Assembly: GCA_930367215.1 (NCBI GenBank) | Contig: OV884059.1 | Coordinates: forward strand, 23,026,945-23,090,944 | Reading direction: 5' to 3' | DNA from: Pollenia angustigena | Lineage: Eukaryota; Arthropoda; Insecta; Diptera; Polleniidae | DNA length: 64,000 nt | In this document: in pieces, positions 23,101 through 38,100 of the stretch | How positions within the stretch are numbered: the stretch's first letter is position 1 | Layout: each line of letters begins with the position of its first letter | Notes under the pieces: model-generated | Databases searched by the model: none | Told to the model about the DNA's origin: nothing | What the model saw: the letters and a program-made list of their open reading frames with translations, nothing else | Translations under genes and position numbers: made by a program

Positions 23101-26100
23101 TCACTCGGTCATATGAAGTGTCATTTATTTAGTGAAAGGTTTGCTATTTACGAATATGGATCGTTGAAAGATCAAAAAAGCCTTAAAAAAATTTATTACA
23201 AAAGTAGTGTATTAAACTTGGCCATGTTTTTAGCATTACGGCGTGATTATGGTTGTCATAATCGACCTACTGTGCCAGGCACTGCCAAGGTAGGTAGATA
23301 GAAAGGCTGGTATAAAGTCTCCTTCACACCTTCTCCCAGAGACCAATATGGTCCACACAAAGATGGAAAGTAGGTGAAATAAAGAGCGTAAGCCTAAGAC
23401 AGATTTAAAAGATAGATAGGAAAAGAAAGTTACGGCCCGTGATAATTCCTATCATGGTCCTAACGTAGACACTACTCCTGCCCAGCAGCGACTCCGAATC
23501 GGACTTCCTAGGCACTGGCCACAGCGTCCGCGATACCGGCAGTCCGTTTGGTTCCCCCAGCCTCTATTGGTCGCGCCTAGAATCCATTCCCAGATCCTCC
23601 GCCTCCATACATTGCCGCCTAAGTGCAGTGGTGCCCGGCACCCAGCACAACCTTAACACATATTCCCCTAAGACTCCCTCCAGAGCGCTCCTACATTTAT
23701 CAACTAGCTTGGAGATCACATAACAGCCCCTTACGGCGATAAGAGCCCCCTGGCTGTCCACATATATAGTGACCTTCGAGCCGATATCAATGTTGTCCCT
23801 AGGCATTGCCATGTTATAAAGAAATTTGAAGAAACTGGAAGCGTTGCAGATGTGGTCCGGCCTGTTCATCATCGCAATGTGCACACTGCCGAATTATCAC
23901 GCATTGGCCGTATGATAAACCACTTTTTTTTTTGGTCTGCAATTGAAGATTATGAACTGGACTGGCCACGAGCCATACAACATGATCAATTTTGGCTTTT
24001 TTACAGAACGCATAATTCCATATTTTAGCGACGCCAATCGCCCACTAAGATCGTGCGATTTGACCCCGTTAGAGTGGGGCTACGCCAAAGAGCATGACTA
24101 TACAGATTTGACGCCGTTAGAATGGGGCTACGTCAAATACCGTGACTATGCAGATATGGAGCATTTGAAAACCAACATTCGCCAAGTTATCGGCATAGCT
24201 TTATGTGTGTTTTATTAAACTTTACTTTTGAAACCGAAAAATGGATGACCCTATAGAACTATTTGTTTAAAAAATGTTGATTAATTTTTTTTTTTTTTAT
24301 TTTATGTGTGTTGGTATGACAATTTTTAAATTTTTTGTAATTAATTAATGCAATATGTACCTATTAAATTATTTTAAATTTTCAGCTTGACAATCGGCTC
24401 AAGTTCTGAAAATAATTCTATAGCCGATTTGCAGTCAGACGAACGTGAGGAATCCCCAGATTTATTAGCGAATTTCATTCACGATACAACAAGAAAACTA
24501 GAAAATCTCACGCACGAATTAAACAATCATGACAATGATGATTTTAAATTAATATCAAAGCAAGCTGAAACAATAAATACCGAGGCAACAGACAGTGACA
24601 ATGCAACAGTGGAATTTGATAATTCGAATTACAAACAAGGGCTAAATGGCGTCACATCATCGGCAACTTTGAATGAATCAACAGACAGTGATTTGGTTAC
24701 AAAGCTGCAAAAGTTTTCAACACAATCACCAGCACCTGCAACTGTTTCTTTGCGACAACAAGAATTACTAAATGACTTTCCGAAATCCTTAGAAAATGGT
24801 TATAATGATGTTAAGTATACAAGTAAAGGAATAACTATAGAAAAACATTCATCTTTAAGTTTAAATTTAATCCAAAGCGTAGATTTAGAAGGTGAGAAAT
24901 AACACATAAAAATTTTTTTAATCAAGTTAACATTATTTTCTTTTAAAGATCCTCTATGCGATGTCCTAGAAACGTCGTGCAATGGTTCAACGTCTACCAA
25001 TGGTAATGTAGATGGTACTCAAAGCTTATGGCATGGTTCGGTTAATACTAGCACCGATACACTTGTACCCATGGTAGAAACAAAATCACAAAATGGCAGT
25101 GCAACAATAACGCCATCTACGGCCAACGATCCCATTAGTATTGATAGCACAGATTCTGGAGACTCTTTAAAAAATCACTCCGATACCACAGCTGCCTCCT
25201 CATTGAATACTCAAAAACCACAAACAGAACAATTAATTGCAGACAAGTGCAAAGTCGTTAGTGTTAGCACAAACTATAATAATATTTTGCCAAAAGTGCA
25301 TACATCATCGCCCAGTAACAACAACAGCAACATTACTGCAAGACCAAATCAATTGTCCACCAATGGCAGCAACTTGACTGCGGTTACCCAAGCTCCATCT
25401 TTATCAACCACGTCAACAGTCTTTGCTGAAACAAGCAATAACAAAATCCAAAATAATCTCACAAACATCAATAATGACAATAAATTATCATCAGCTTCGT
25501 TAGTCAGCGGCGAAAATGTGTCAACAAGTGCTTCAAGCAATGGCATGGAGGAGAGCATACTCATATTACCTGAACATCAAAAGTTAGAAATTTCATTTAG
25601 TGGTAAGTGCGAAATGATTAACGCTAATGTAACTACCTCGACGTCCGATTCAAATATGACACCAAATCAATCGTTATATACAACAACTACAACAGCGACA
25701 GCAGCTCCTTTGGATACACCAACTTCCGTAAATGTGTCAACGTATGTAGGTGCTGCCACAACTGCAACATCGACCGCTGCCACTACCACAGCCACGTCAA
25801 GCCAAAGACGGAGACGAACATCTTCGTCGAATTCCAAGCGTGATGCTTTAGGCATTGCTACAAAACAAATAAGTAACAGGTTTGTCTAACTTTCGTTTCA
25901 GCAAATGATCGAATTATTTAACAAACATATAAATAACTTTTTCAGTTACATGTCCCGTTTCTCATTGCCCGGTGGTGTACGCTCGTTACCCATGACACCT
26001 CCGGGACTGACTGAACGACCACAAGTTACTATTTCCTGCCCTGATGGTCTCGCTCATGCTTTAAGCGAAGAAAATTTAAGACTTCAACAAATTGTACATG

Positions 26101-29100
26101 AACATAAGGTAAGTGCTATGAAATTGGGAATACAAAACATATAATAAAAAAATGAAGTTATCATAAAATTTATATGTCGTTAGCTCATTGTTGGTTTGGC
26201 GCATATGCCAAAAAGTCGTAGTGGAGAAAAACGACAATGAAGATTTAAATGAAGGGTTCTGAAAATCAGCGTTTAAGAACTGCAGTCAAAGTTGAAAAAC
26301 TGCCATTTCTTCCACTTCTTTATTAAGCATTAGCTAAAAAAAAACTATTGTTTTTAAATGAAAACATTCGGTGTCAAACCAACACAAAAAAGCAAAAAGT
26401 TGAACACAAATTTCCGTTTTTTGTTCGACAGTTTTGTGTTTGATTGCATTTTTTAAACCTTGCTGAAAATATACCCGATATTATTTTTTTAAAATTTTCA
26501 ACACTGCTTCTGGCATATGTTTTGAAGAAAAATGTAAACTTTTATAAACGTTCATGAATATTTCTTTACTTTTTAGTTACGCGAAGATGCATTACTGCGC
26601 GAAATTCATGACATGCGAATGGCTCTCCTAAAGAAAATTTGTCCCAATTGTAACAATGTCAATGCAAATGCCAACAATGATGAACAGGTGAATATAAATT
26701 CATAACATAAGCAAGCAACCATAATTAACATAAAAAATCAATATGCGAAATAAAAACGAAAAAAATTATTTACGTAAAACTAATGAATAATTTAAATAAT
26801 ACAAATTAATGTGTATTATAGTTTCAAATATGAAGACGATTTGTAGAATTTATACTACATTATTTATTCTAATTACATGTTTTAAGTTGCTACAAATATT
26901 ATTTTTAGTATTTTTTTCTCTTTATTTTTATTTATTTATTGTTAAAAAAAACTATCTCTAGAAAAAGAATGCTTTTTAAATTAACTGATTCCAAAGTTTT
27001 CAAAAATATTTTTTTGTATTCAATAATAATTGAAAAAAAAGGGAAATGTTGGTTGTGCGGAGTTTCTGCATCTGACAATGGCAACATTTTCAGTGACCTT
27101 TTTCTATTGTCAAGGCTGCAAATACAACATACGTAGCAGGACTGGAAAATGGGGTTTCGGATTTTGTACCACCTTCAATAACAAAACATAGTTTTGAGAC
27201 TATGACGGTACCACTTTTATATTTTCTGGCTCATCTCTCGATTTATATATTTAGAAAAGAGGCTTTTTAATAATTACGAACATTTTTTTTAAACGAAGCC
27301 AGACATGTTTCAAAAAAAAGTACACCTGCACTATAGTTTCCATCCCTGATATGCATGTGTGAAAAGAAGCACAGTTTAAGTTTGCAAAATTTTAACTAAT
27401 TTTAATGAAAATCAATGAAACCTATTTAAAACAAAATAAAATAGCTAAACTAATTTCCACTTTTCCAATTTAAAAAAATAAAAGCAATTTTCATTTTCTG
27501 ACAATGTCTAAAAACAGATCTGGCACTTCTTGTCATGCAATTATCTGATAACCGTGTGAACTGACAATTTTTGTTGGTAGATGTATTTATTGTCAGACAG
27601 TTGTTTGCCATTGAAATTGTATGGTGTTCTTACAATAGTCTGAACTAACAATTTCCTTTGGTGGCAGTATATTGTCAGCACATTGCCATACCTTATATTA
27701 TTGTATTGCATGAAACACATTCACCACAGCAACATACACGAACACACGCCTACAAATGCTGCTGGGTGCAATTATAGTCGTGTAGTCAGCTACTGAATTA
27801 TGTTGAAGACGGCAGCTACAATTGAAAAAATATAAACAGCTGTTTTTATTACTGTGTGTTTATATTTCAGTGGGGCCACTATTCTAAAAACAACTAATAA
27901 GTGAGAAAAATAGAAGGCTTAAGATGGAGTTTGCTATTTCTTTTTTTTTTGTTGGCCAGCAATAGGTTTTCACCAGACTTTTGATCGCCTATTATTTCCA
28001 AACAAATTAAATTTCCATTCATATGTAAAAACAATAGTTTTCCTAAACTCCACGTCTTTGTTTTTATACTTATTGGCAAACTCCATCTTAAGACTTCTAC
28101 TTTTCTCACTTATTAGTTGTTTTTCCCGTGGAATCCTGCGGTTATATCCCCTATTCCGTAATGCTTTTTGAACTGATTTTGGATGAGCATGTTTATTCAA
28201 AGAATTATCCATATCATTCGCTATTTTGGTTGCGCTTACTCTGTGATTTTTCTTCACTTATCGTGATCCATGGCTAGGATCCCGATTAGAAAGTGTTTTT
28301 TGTTGGCCGCTTCTAAACATATTTTCAATTCAAAATGTTTGATTATAATTTCTAACGCTGTTCTGGACGATGAAAAATAGTTAATTCAACAATTTTCCTA
28401 TTTCTCGATAGGATTTTCCCTCTTAAAAAATTTTAATTATGAAATTTCTTACGCCGAAATTATCTATTTTCCTTTATCCATATTCTGCGCAAAATTTTAC
28501 AATTTTAAAAAAATTACTAACAGCAACAATTGGAAGATGAATAATAAATTTGACATCAAAAAAAGTAATAATAACGGGAACATTAAAGGAAGAAATGGTA
28601 TTTAATTCGATAAACTTCAATGTGTATTTAAACTTTTGTCCTCGTCATTTTTTTGTTTTCTTACAAATTACCGTTATGTATTCAATTAAATCAATATTTT
28701 TTTTCTTAATTTTATATCATCAATGAAGGGAAACAAAACTGCATACCACAAATTTTCGGAAAAACTTTAGTTTTCCAAAAACTTCAAATATTAAGGGTGT
28801 ATTTAAACTTTAGTCACTATGTGTACTTCATATTAAATAAATAAATACATATAAACTGCATTAAAAATAAAAAAAATTTACCGTCAACGATACCACGCTC
28901 GTCGTAAAAGTTTCAGAACACTTTGGGTACGTATGTTAACGCATAAAAACTAATCATCAATGCTGCACTGATGCAAAATGTTGTTGCTGATGCGTAATTA
29001 TCAGTTGCAATTGTGATGCTGATACTTTTTTACTGCACAACAGCTGTGCAAAGTTTGAATTTCAAAAGTTTAATAAGCAAACATAAAATAATAATAAAAA

Positions 29101-32100
29101 TGTTATCAACAATAGCGATGTCAAATTTTATTAAAAATATTGAACCAACAACTGACAGTTTTCTTATAAATGACAAGAAAAAGCATCACAAAAAAATAAA
29201 ACGATTTCTTTTATGTCAAAAGATATTTCTTTAGAAAATTAACTGCAGCATAATTGCCAAAATTTGCTGCACAAAAAAAACTTTTGACAAATAAAAGTCA
29301 TGCCAAGTTTCTAAAAAGTAATGTTTTTCGAACATTAAACTTTATTTCTGCGCAATTGATACCCAACAACTGCATTTCGGTAAAAACTGGATCAAAGAAG
29401 TACTGGTATTACTAAACTCTACTTCGAAATATCTTTCACATGATGTATTAAAAATTCCGTTAAGAGCAAATTTCAAAAATAAATATTTCTTTAAAGATTT
29501 TCTACAAAACTTAAAATTTTGTAAATATATTTATTAAAACATAATCTGCCGTATTCATTTAAAATAAAATAAGTTTGAAATGTGTTTTGAGGCAAAATTA
29601 TACAAATTTTTCTTAAATACAATTCAAAAGACTATGTATAGGGAAGAATACTTCAAGCTTTTATAAACCATATTTTTAGTAACTCCATCATATAGAATTT
29701 TATATTTATAAAGCTTTAAAAAATTTAATTTTGAAAAATTTCTCAATTTATTTATAAGTTTGAGTAAAAATATGTACGTATGTAGTAATAATTTATGTAC
29801 TTGTTACATATTTAATTATTATTATTTGAACATAATTACTTAAGTAAATAAATATCGACATAATTTAAAGATAAAGCCAATTTTGTAAAAAAAATGTCAG
29901 CCACGTAGTATGAATATATAATATAACCTCTTAATTGGTAAATCGGTATACTTTAAACTCCAAGTAAAACACATTTTGAAGCATTTTCCAATGATTGCCA
30001 TATTTTATATATTCATTTTTTACCTAAGTAGATATCAATATCAAAAAACATGTCGTCAACATGACATGATTCATTTGAACGCCAATTCATGTTCAAAGAA
30101 TAAAAAGGTAGAATCTTGTCAATAAGACATGAGCCGTATGAACCCAGGCGTAGTTTAATTTGACTACAACGACAAAATAAGCACAGACAACAACCAGCAG
30201 CCATGTAGCTTTGTCGTCGTGAAAATAATCATTTTCATATACACACATGTAGTCTATTTTTGACATATTGAAGTCGGTAAATTGCTGTCTCGAATGTGTT
30301 TAAAGCATAAGATCTGACCACCGTTAGTACCTGTATTCACGAAAAAAATGAATGTTGTTTCATCCAATTCATTTTGCTTCTTATGAAAATTTAATTAATT
30401 TTGCCTGTCTACAAACCGAACTTGAATTTTATATGATTTAAAATCGCTAATTGTCTACATGGGAATGACGTCAGGATCTTTTTTGAAAAAACAATATTTG
30501 ATTATGTTTAAAATTTTCAAGGCTCTAAACAAAATGCAGAAAACAAGCAAAGAAAAAAATAAGGAACTCAAACTATATAGCTCATTCTGTGCCACCTTGT
30601 TGATTTTGATTTATAGATATCTTATAAAGTATCGTTTCAAAAACCAACAATTTTGGAATTCGGCATACAGCAACGGCCATATCTGATGCAACCCCAGTTG
30701 AAACTTTTTTATATATACATTAGATTTTGCGATGTATTTTTAATTAATTGTGTTAATTTGTGTTATTTACATCCATAAAATGGAATTAAGTAGCAAAGAA
30801 TCTTTTTTAAAACTAGTCAAAATCAAGAAAACCAATTAAAGCACATAACTTATTGTACAAAACAATGGCTACCTCTTAAATGATGTTTAAAAGTCTGGCT
30901 ACGCTAGGCAATACGTGCAACGAAAGATAACGGTGTTGACTGCGAAAGCGCGTATATGATCCAGACTGATTTCAAAGTTTTTGCAGTCTGGTCACATATC
31001 TTACTTCTATCGTCATGAAATTGGTCCGATTTAAAAGATCTAAGGGAAGTTATGCTACCATATGTCAACAAAAAAAATTCCACTTCTATGGAGGTTCCAA
31101 CTGAATAACTATCCAAAACACACACATCAATAAGGTTTAATTGTTTGATTGGCAACTTTAATCTCCAGATTTTAAGCCTGTTAAGAACTTGTGGGAGATC
31201 TTGAATATGAAGACCGAGAAAACAAGGATAATTTATTTCAAGTTTCAATTTCAATTCGTCGGCTTAATATGCAAACCCGCTTACTCCCTTTCAGTACATA
31301 TTACAGAAGAGACAAAAAACTTTTTATGTTTCATATTTCCAGCTTGAGAGGAAAACCAAAATTATAGTTGGTTTTTCACACTTCAAGACTCCAATTGAAG
31401 AAAAACTACATGCTGGTGGACGAGGCGTATCTTTCTCTACCACACAGCATCAAAATCTCAATTTACTTCAAAAGTGGATTTAGCAGGTTTGCATTTTAAG
31501 GCGACAAATGGTAAAAATAGGAAAAGGGAAAAAACTCCCGGGGAATTTGTATTCATAATTGCGCTGATAAAATTTCACCTTGCTTTAAAGAAGAAGTGGT
31601 TTAATTTTGTCTGTTTTATTTCCTAATCTTAAATACTGCTTTTATATTAACTTAATTTTTAACAGAGCTAGAAAGTCCAAAATGTTATCAATAATGAATT
31701 ACTATATATACATATAAGAATTTACTTGAAATTATACACAAATCATTTTTTTATATGAAGAAATTATGACATGAAAAAGGAGTCTGCTTTAGATATGACC
31801 GATACTGTATATTCCCAAGATTCGCCGTAGACTTGTTTGTTTTCTTAAAAGAATAAATATTATACATTTGATATTAAATGTCGTTAACTAAATTGCAAAA
31901 AGGCGTAACTAACAAAAATATAATTTTACAGGTGAAGCAAAAAACTTTGTAAAATGAAAACTGTAAACATATTAGAATAATATGCATTGATAAGTCGTAA
32001 AGAATACTAAGGGCATTCACGTCAGAAGTTGCACCCTTGCAAAAAAGCAAAAGTGCAAAAACATAACAACAACCACACAGACAATTAGTTGTGCGTAAAT

Positions 32101-35100
32101 AATTGTCTGTGTGGTTGATGTTATATTTTTGCACTTTTGCTTTTTTGCAAGGGTGCAACTTGTGACGTGAATACCCTTAATATCTTCAAACAATTTTAAA
32201 GAAAGCCATTTAATTATATATTGTTAGAAAAAACAATGTGTAATTAAGTTGTTTTGCATTTATCAAATAAACACACTTGTAGTTACGTCCCTTTTGTGTA
32301 AATAAAAGTGTCATATTTGAACGCAGAAGTGTAAAATTTTTTCAAGACATGTAGTTTAATGGAATTCATAATATTCTACCAAAAACTCGTATTACATTTT
32401 TTGTTAGTTACTATTTTTTTGCATTTTAGCTTACGATTTGTATTTAAAAAACTTTGGAATTGGTTACTTTTTAAGAATTGTGTTTTACGTTGTTATTATT
32501 ATTTATTTTTTTTGTTTATTAATAATTAAAATAATAAACATCAAAATCAACAAACAACAGAATAATCAACATGACTGTTCAACAATACGTTGCCATCAAT
32601 ACACTAGACAAATATTCAATCATTCGAATCATATGTATCATTATTGTTGTCAATATCATAGAAAACGACGTCAGCGATATTGCCGTCAACGATCATATGA
32701 TCATGATTCGAATAATGAAAACGACGATGACCTTACGAATAATGATGATGGTGACTACACCGATGTTGATAGTGATGAAAATAGTTCAGTTTCTGCGGTT
32801 AGTTGTCATATAAAGTTATTATGTTGTTTTTTTTCTTCAAGTTTTTGTTGTGTTTTTTTATTATTTGCTAAAAACTGAATTTTTTAATTGGCGGTGTACA
32901 ATGTTTAGAAGTATTAAAAAAAAAACAAAAACTAATACTGGCTTTTACAAAATTCTAGAGCTTTTGCTTTGAAATAGATCTTAAAGTTTTTTTTGTTATA
33001 TCTAAATTCATACTAATTCATTGTCACACTAATAAATTATGACATTTTTTACAATAAAGCCGCCTACACATGGGTGATTTGTGCGTGTGATTTGCTCGCG
33101 AACAATTTCTCCACACACGAGGAACAAATCGCAATAACCTTAAACGTCAAAAAGAAATCACGAAGTGTGAAGCGGATGATGCAATGCACTTTTGACAATT
33201 TATTTGTGCACACAACAAAAACAGAAATTAAAAAAAAAGAAGAAAATCGAAGAAGAATACAAAAATTTGTTATATGCTAAACAACTCCGCAATAGATACA
33301 ATTCGACTTTTTGTTGTACACTAAAATAAAAAATTTTTAAATTTTCGCGCACAAGCGCACTAACACATCGAACAAATCACAAGAAATTTTAAATTTTCAA
33401 TTGCTTGTATATGTGCCGGTTCACACACTTCACGTTTGACTCGTCAGAGTTTTTAGGAGAGAGGGGAAAATAAATGGCATTCTCTTTTTCCTTCTCTCCT
33501 CAATGCTCAAGACTTGACGAGTCAAACTTGACGTGTGTGAACCGCCACTATCACAAAAAAAATAGAAAATTTTCAATTACTTGGGATTTGTGCGCGCACA
33601 GCCCCATTTACAAGTAACTTGACGTCGAGCAGGCACAAATCACTAGTGTGTGGGCAGCTTTAAAAAGTAACGAGGCGTCGAGCACGAACAAATCACACGC
33701 AAAAATCATTCGTGTGTGGGCAGCTTAAAAAACAGCTTTTTTCGAAAATGTTTGGCTTTATTGTTAAAGTTTTTGTTGAGAAAACATTTCTCCTGTTGTC
33801 AATAATAGCATGAAATCGTCTTAAATTCACTTTTACTATTTTTGATGCAGGATGATTTTTTTTAATACATATTTCTTTTATATGTTAAAACTATTTTTTT
33901 CTACTTTCTTTTACTGCAATTATGTATCTAAAACTTTTTTTACATTTGCTTTTGTTTTTTTTTTCAAATTAAACCCACTTATAAAAAAAAATATAACAAA
34001 TAGTGTTCTGCATTGGATAATGTTGAAAATGCTTCAATTTGTTCTTGGGAAGCTGTTGAGGATCGCAGTACTAGCGGTCCATCGTCCTGCACTACAACCA
34101 GTTCCTCAATACAACCAAATGCTACAAGCGTTTTATGGGTGCCCGATCATGCCGTTTCACGCTGCACCAGTTGTCAAACAGAATTTTGGCTCGGCCGAAG
34201 AAAACATCATTGCCGGTGCGCATTATAATTATTTTAAATAATATATAATTCATAATTTGATTTTGATATTACATATGTTTCTTGCTAATTTTGGTTTTTT
34301 ATTAATTATTGTTTCTTTGTTCTTCTTAAGTCTGTAACTAACCGTTCTAACCTTAAAGTTTTTCATACAATTTATCATAGCTTATAGTATTGTATGTATG
34401 TTTATGTAGTATTTCATACTTGTTCATTTTTAAAAGCATCTTATTACAAACTTAACATAATTATCTTGTATTATTACTAGTTGTTTAAATTAACATTAAA
34501 TGTATACTACCAAGTAGTATGAGTAGGGTATTCTAAATATTTAACCTAATGGCGTTTTCTTTTCTGACACTTTATGGTTCAATTATAAAGGGCACACATA
34601 CCCTCATAATGTGTTACATTTTTAATGGTCACAGAAGAACAAAAATCAGTCCCCTTTATGTAGGTTTTAAGAAATTTCTTCTTAATATTCTTTCTTAACC
34701 ATAAAATAAAAAGAACACCAACAAAATTTCAAAAAAGAGTTTTTTCAAAATCAATAACAAGAACAGGGGGCAAATTACGGCATTCGAAATCAATCGAAAT
34801 TTTTATTTAAATTGTATTGTAATTTCGATCGATATCAAATGTCGTAATTTGCCCTAGCTGTTTTAATACTCTTGCTTTTCTAACCGTTTAATAAAATTGA
34901 AGGTGAACCAAGTAACATAGGGAATGAATGGTAAATAGATTCCAAAATCGATTTTCGATTTTTCGATCGACCTTTTTTATTTCGGTTTTTGAAATCGATT
35001 TTGAGGTTCGATTAAGATTAATTTGCAGACTTATGCCTTATTTCGCAAAGGGGGATATACCAGCTATTTTTTGGCAAACTAATAGAGAAATTGAACTGAG

Positions 35101-38100
35101 ATTTTTACAGTGACTACTTTTTAAAATTTTTTTGTTAAAAGTGAAAATGTGTAAATTTTGAGATGGCCCTTTAAGCTTGTACATTTCACATATTAAAATT
35201 GTATTCTTGTTTAGTCAATAAGGCCTGTCACATAAATTAATTCCGATCGAAAGTGGAAGTGATTTCGTATCTTGCTTCACATAAAACGAAATCACTTTTG
35301 ATCGGATTTGATTTATGTGAAAAGTCTGAATGTATGGATAGTATTTTAAAGCAGTGTTCGAAAATAAACACTAAATATCGTTCTTTAATGTTCGGTTCGG
35401 TAGATTTGTGGAAAACACAAACGCTAATAGTGTTTGTGTAGAAATTCATTAAAAAAAATAACGTTTCCCTGTTTGTCATCTTTCGAACACAAAAATAATG
35501 CTGTTTTCATCATACTCAACAAATGATGAGAACATTAAATTCCGTTCGGTTTTTTTTTTGAAAATCCACGAACTTCAATGTGTTCGGTTCGGCTCGTTAA
35601 TGTTCGTCGCTTTTTGCTGATAAAAAAAAACCAAAAAATTTTTTACAAAAACAAAATACACACACACGAAAAAAACATTATAGAACATTAAAATATAATG
35701 TTTTTCTACAGTATCACTACAATTGTTCTGTTTTTTAACGAAGAACCGAACATTATATAATGTTCGGTTCTTTCTTGAAAATAGTTACGAACGGTATTAA
35801 GGTTTGTGTATGTTTACACAAACACTAAAAAAATAGATATCGTTCTTCGGTGTGTGAGCCGAACGCTAAATAATGTACTGTTTATTTTCGAACACTGTTT
35901 TAAAGGATTATGACAATAGTTCCTGTGATCGGTGGCGACTGTTTCTTTGCTAAGTTACTATTAAGTTAGTTTTAAAAAACAAACGCTTGGATGTCATTGA
36001 TGTCAGAAAGATGCTGAGATATTTCCTTGTAATTTCGTATTTGGTAGGATAAATTACATACTTTTGGGTTTTTCACTCTGCTTATAACTAGATTAAAATA
36101 TCGCTAACACTCTGGTCTGTTTGAATATTGGCGCATTTCCACAGGAATGCCATGGCTTAATTCAAGTGTTGTGTTACTACAATACGATATGTTTAGGACT
36201 GTTTTGTTCACTGTCCATTGATGACTTTAATTTCTGAAGAACAAGAGGCCTGATATTAAAGTTGGAAGTATACCAAGGGTACTAATAGATAAATACATAA
36301 AACTACAACTTTCAACTTGGAAAGCTGCATAAGCATACCTACAGACATACGTACGCACAATAAAAAGTAAATTTTATTGTGCATGCACATAATTTATCGA
36401 TTTAATTGACTGCCTGTTTAACGATGACGTTCGAAATCCATGAACAGGCTGTAAGATTAAAATTGCCAAAATTTTGATAAAAATAAAAAAATCGATTTTA
36501 AAAGCCCAATAATCGATTTCAGTATAAAATCGCATACGTAGATTCGATTGCAAAAAATCGATTTTCTTACCACAAAATAGATTTTCGATTGGAATCGAAA
36601 TCGATTTACCATTCCCTAATGTAACATATTTTTGGTTTTGCTGGGCGAAAGAACACAAAAAAGGGCTAAAGGAACATTTATGCCAGAAAAAACGCCATAT
36701 ACATTAGGGCGGGTTGATTTGTTTGGATGAAAACAAAAAAAAAAAAAAAAAAAAAAATGAAAAATCGTATATCAAAAACGTAATCTACATAAAATTTTCC
36801 AAAGAAACCATGGGTCTTAAATCAAACCCTAATCCGAGCCTCTCGACTTGAAAATTTTTTTTCATGGTTGAATTTCTTTTTTTTTTTATGTAAACAAATT
36901 TGAGTTTATTAAAATATAAATGGTAAAAGAACTTACTAACTTACCTTACTAAACAATTTTATTGAGAAAATTCAATTTCTTTTTGGAAAAAGCTATTTTT
37001 TCAAACATTTTTTTTTTTTTTTTTGGCAAATGCGGGCATATACATATTCAAGTCGAGAGGCGCGGATTAGGATTTTATTTTAGATACATGGTTTCTTCGG
37101 AGAATTTTCTTAGAATTTCATGTAGTTTACGTTTTTGCTATACGATTAAAAAAAAATCGACCCGCCCTAATATGTATACATATATTTAAATATTTAGAAC
37201 GTTTGGCACTAATGCACTATATGGAATTATTTTAAAAATATTGTTTCTAACAAAAATCATTGGCAAAAATAGAAATTAAAATTGTTTGGCGTCTGTACTA
37301 AAATTACCTAATTAATTAATGTATGATTAAAATTGTTAAATTAATTTAATTGAAGGCCCCAATAATAAAAACAAAACTTTTGTTTATTATTTGGACATTA
37401 ACATTTTTAAATATTTATTATGCATAAGTTACGTATTTAAACATTATTAATATTAATAGTTAATATTCTACTATCCTCTTGATCATCTATTTGAGGTTAG
37501 ATCATACTTATATTTATTCATAAAGTCAATCATGTTGTGGACTGACATTTATAAATCGACTAAACAAAATACGGAGTTATCATAGACATAGTTGGGAAAC
37601 TCTTTTAAAACCAAATAAAAAAATTATCTCCCAAAATTTTGTACTTGTGAAGTTACAACAACAAAGTTAACACATGTCTTACATAGAAAATCACAGGGTT
37701 ACGTTTTTTGACATCTTAATTAGAGTTTTTTTCTATTAAATTTTCAATGATTATAGACTTTATTGTATGATAATTAAAAGATTGTAAACACCTATTGGAA
37801 GTTTATAAATTTATAACTTGACGAAATTAATTTTTAAGAATTGAGGTTTTTTTTATATAACCTAACTTTGGTCGTGGGGGTCTCACAGACTCCTATATGT
37901 ATATGCTAGACGCGTGAAAGCAAATATTATTAAAATTGTAAAACTTGCCATAATATGATTAAATGGATCATATATTAAAAGACTAGATAGAAATAACTGA
38001 ATTTGAATTGTAAGAAACTTTCTATCGACATAAAATTTTAAAGATATTGCCTTTTAGTTTCCTTTGACATGAGGTCACTTTAGGTATGTTCGGAAATGCA

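Larger units (their letters stand above)
26688..32560 (+). other. Intron 11 (5.9 kb) with transposon remnants
   Basis: Holds a Tc1-like transposase remnant (27894-28480), a segment at about 30045-30160 related to sequence at 58.63-58.87 kb (ATCTTGTCAATAAGACATGA), and a hairpin MITE (32009-32178). No host exon was recognised in it; the unassigned open frame at 30904-31254 (minus) resembles nothing known to me. Confidence 0.7.
34550..36697. mobile_element. TIR element (TGGCG family) containing two nested hAT-like elements
   Basis: Outer ends TGGCGTTTTCTTTTCTG and the complement (CAGAAAAAACGCCA), related to the element at 9472-10053. Inside it is the element at 34918-36618, and within that one the element at 35352-35897. 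Without the insertions the outer element would be about 450 bp. Confidence 0.75.

Noticed and set aside
24800..25855. Minus-strand open frames opposite exons 8 and 9
   Set aside because: Complement of the Ser/Thr/Asn-rich linker; no independent coding support.
30904..31254. 116-codon minus-strand open frame in intron 11
   Set aside because: No recognisable domain or motif, atypical composition, no splice or start context; could be a decayed transposon fragment but cannot be supported.
32604..32700. Alternative acceptors for coding exon 12 (AG at several positions)
   Set aside because: The in-frame ones lack any pyrimidine tract, and the others break the phase with exons 11 and 13.
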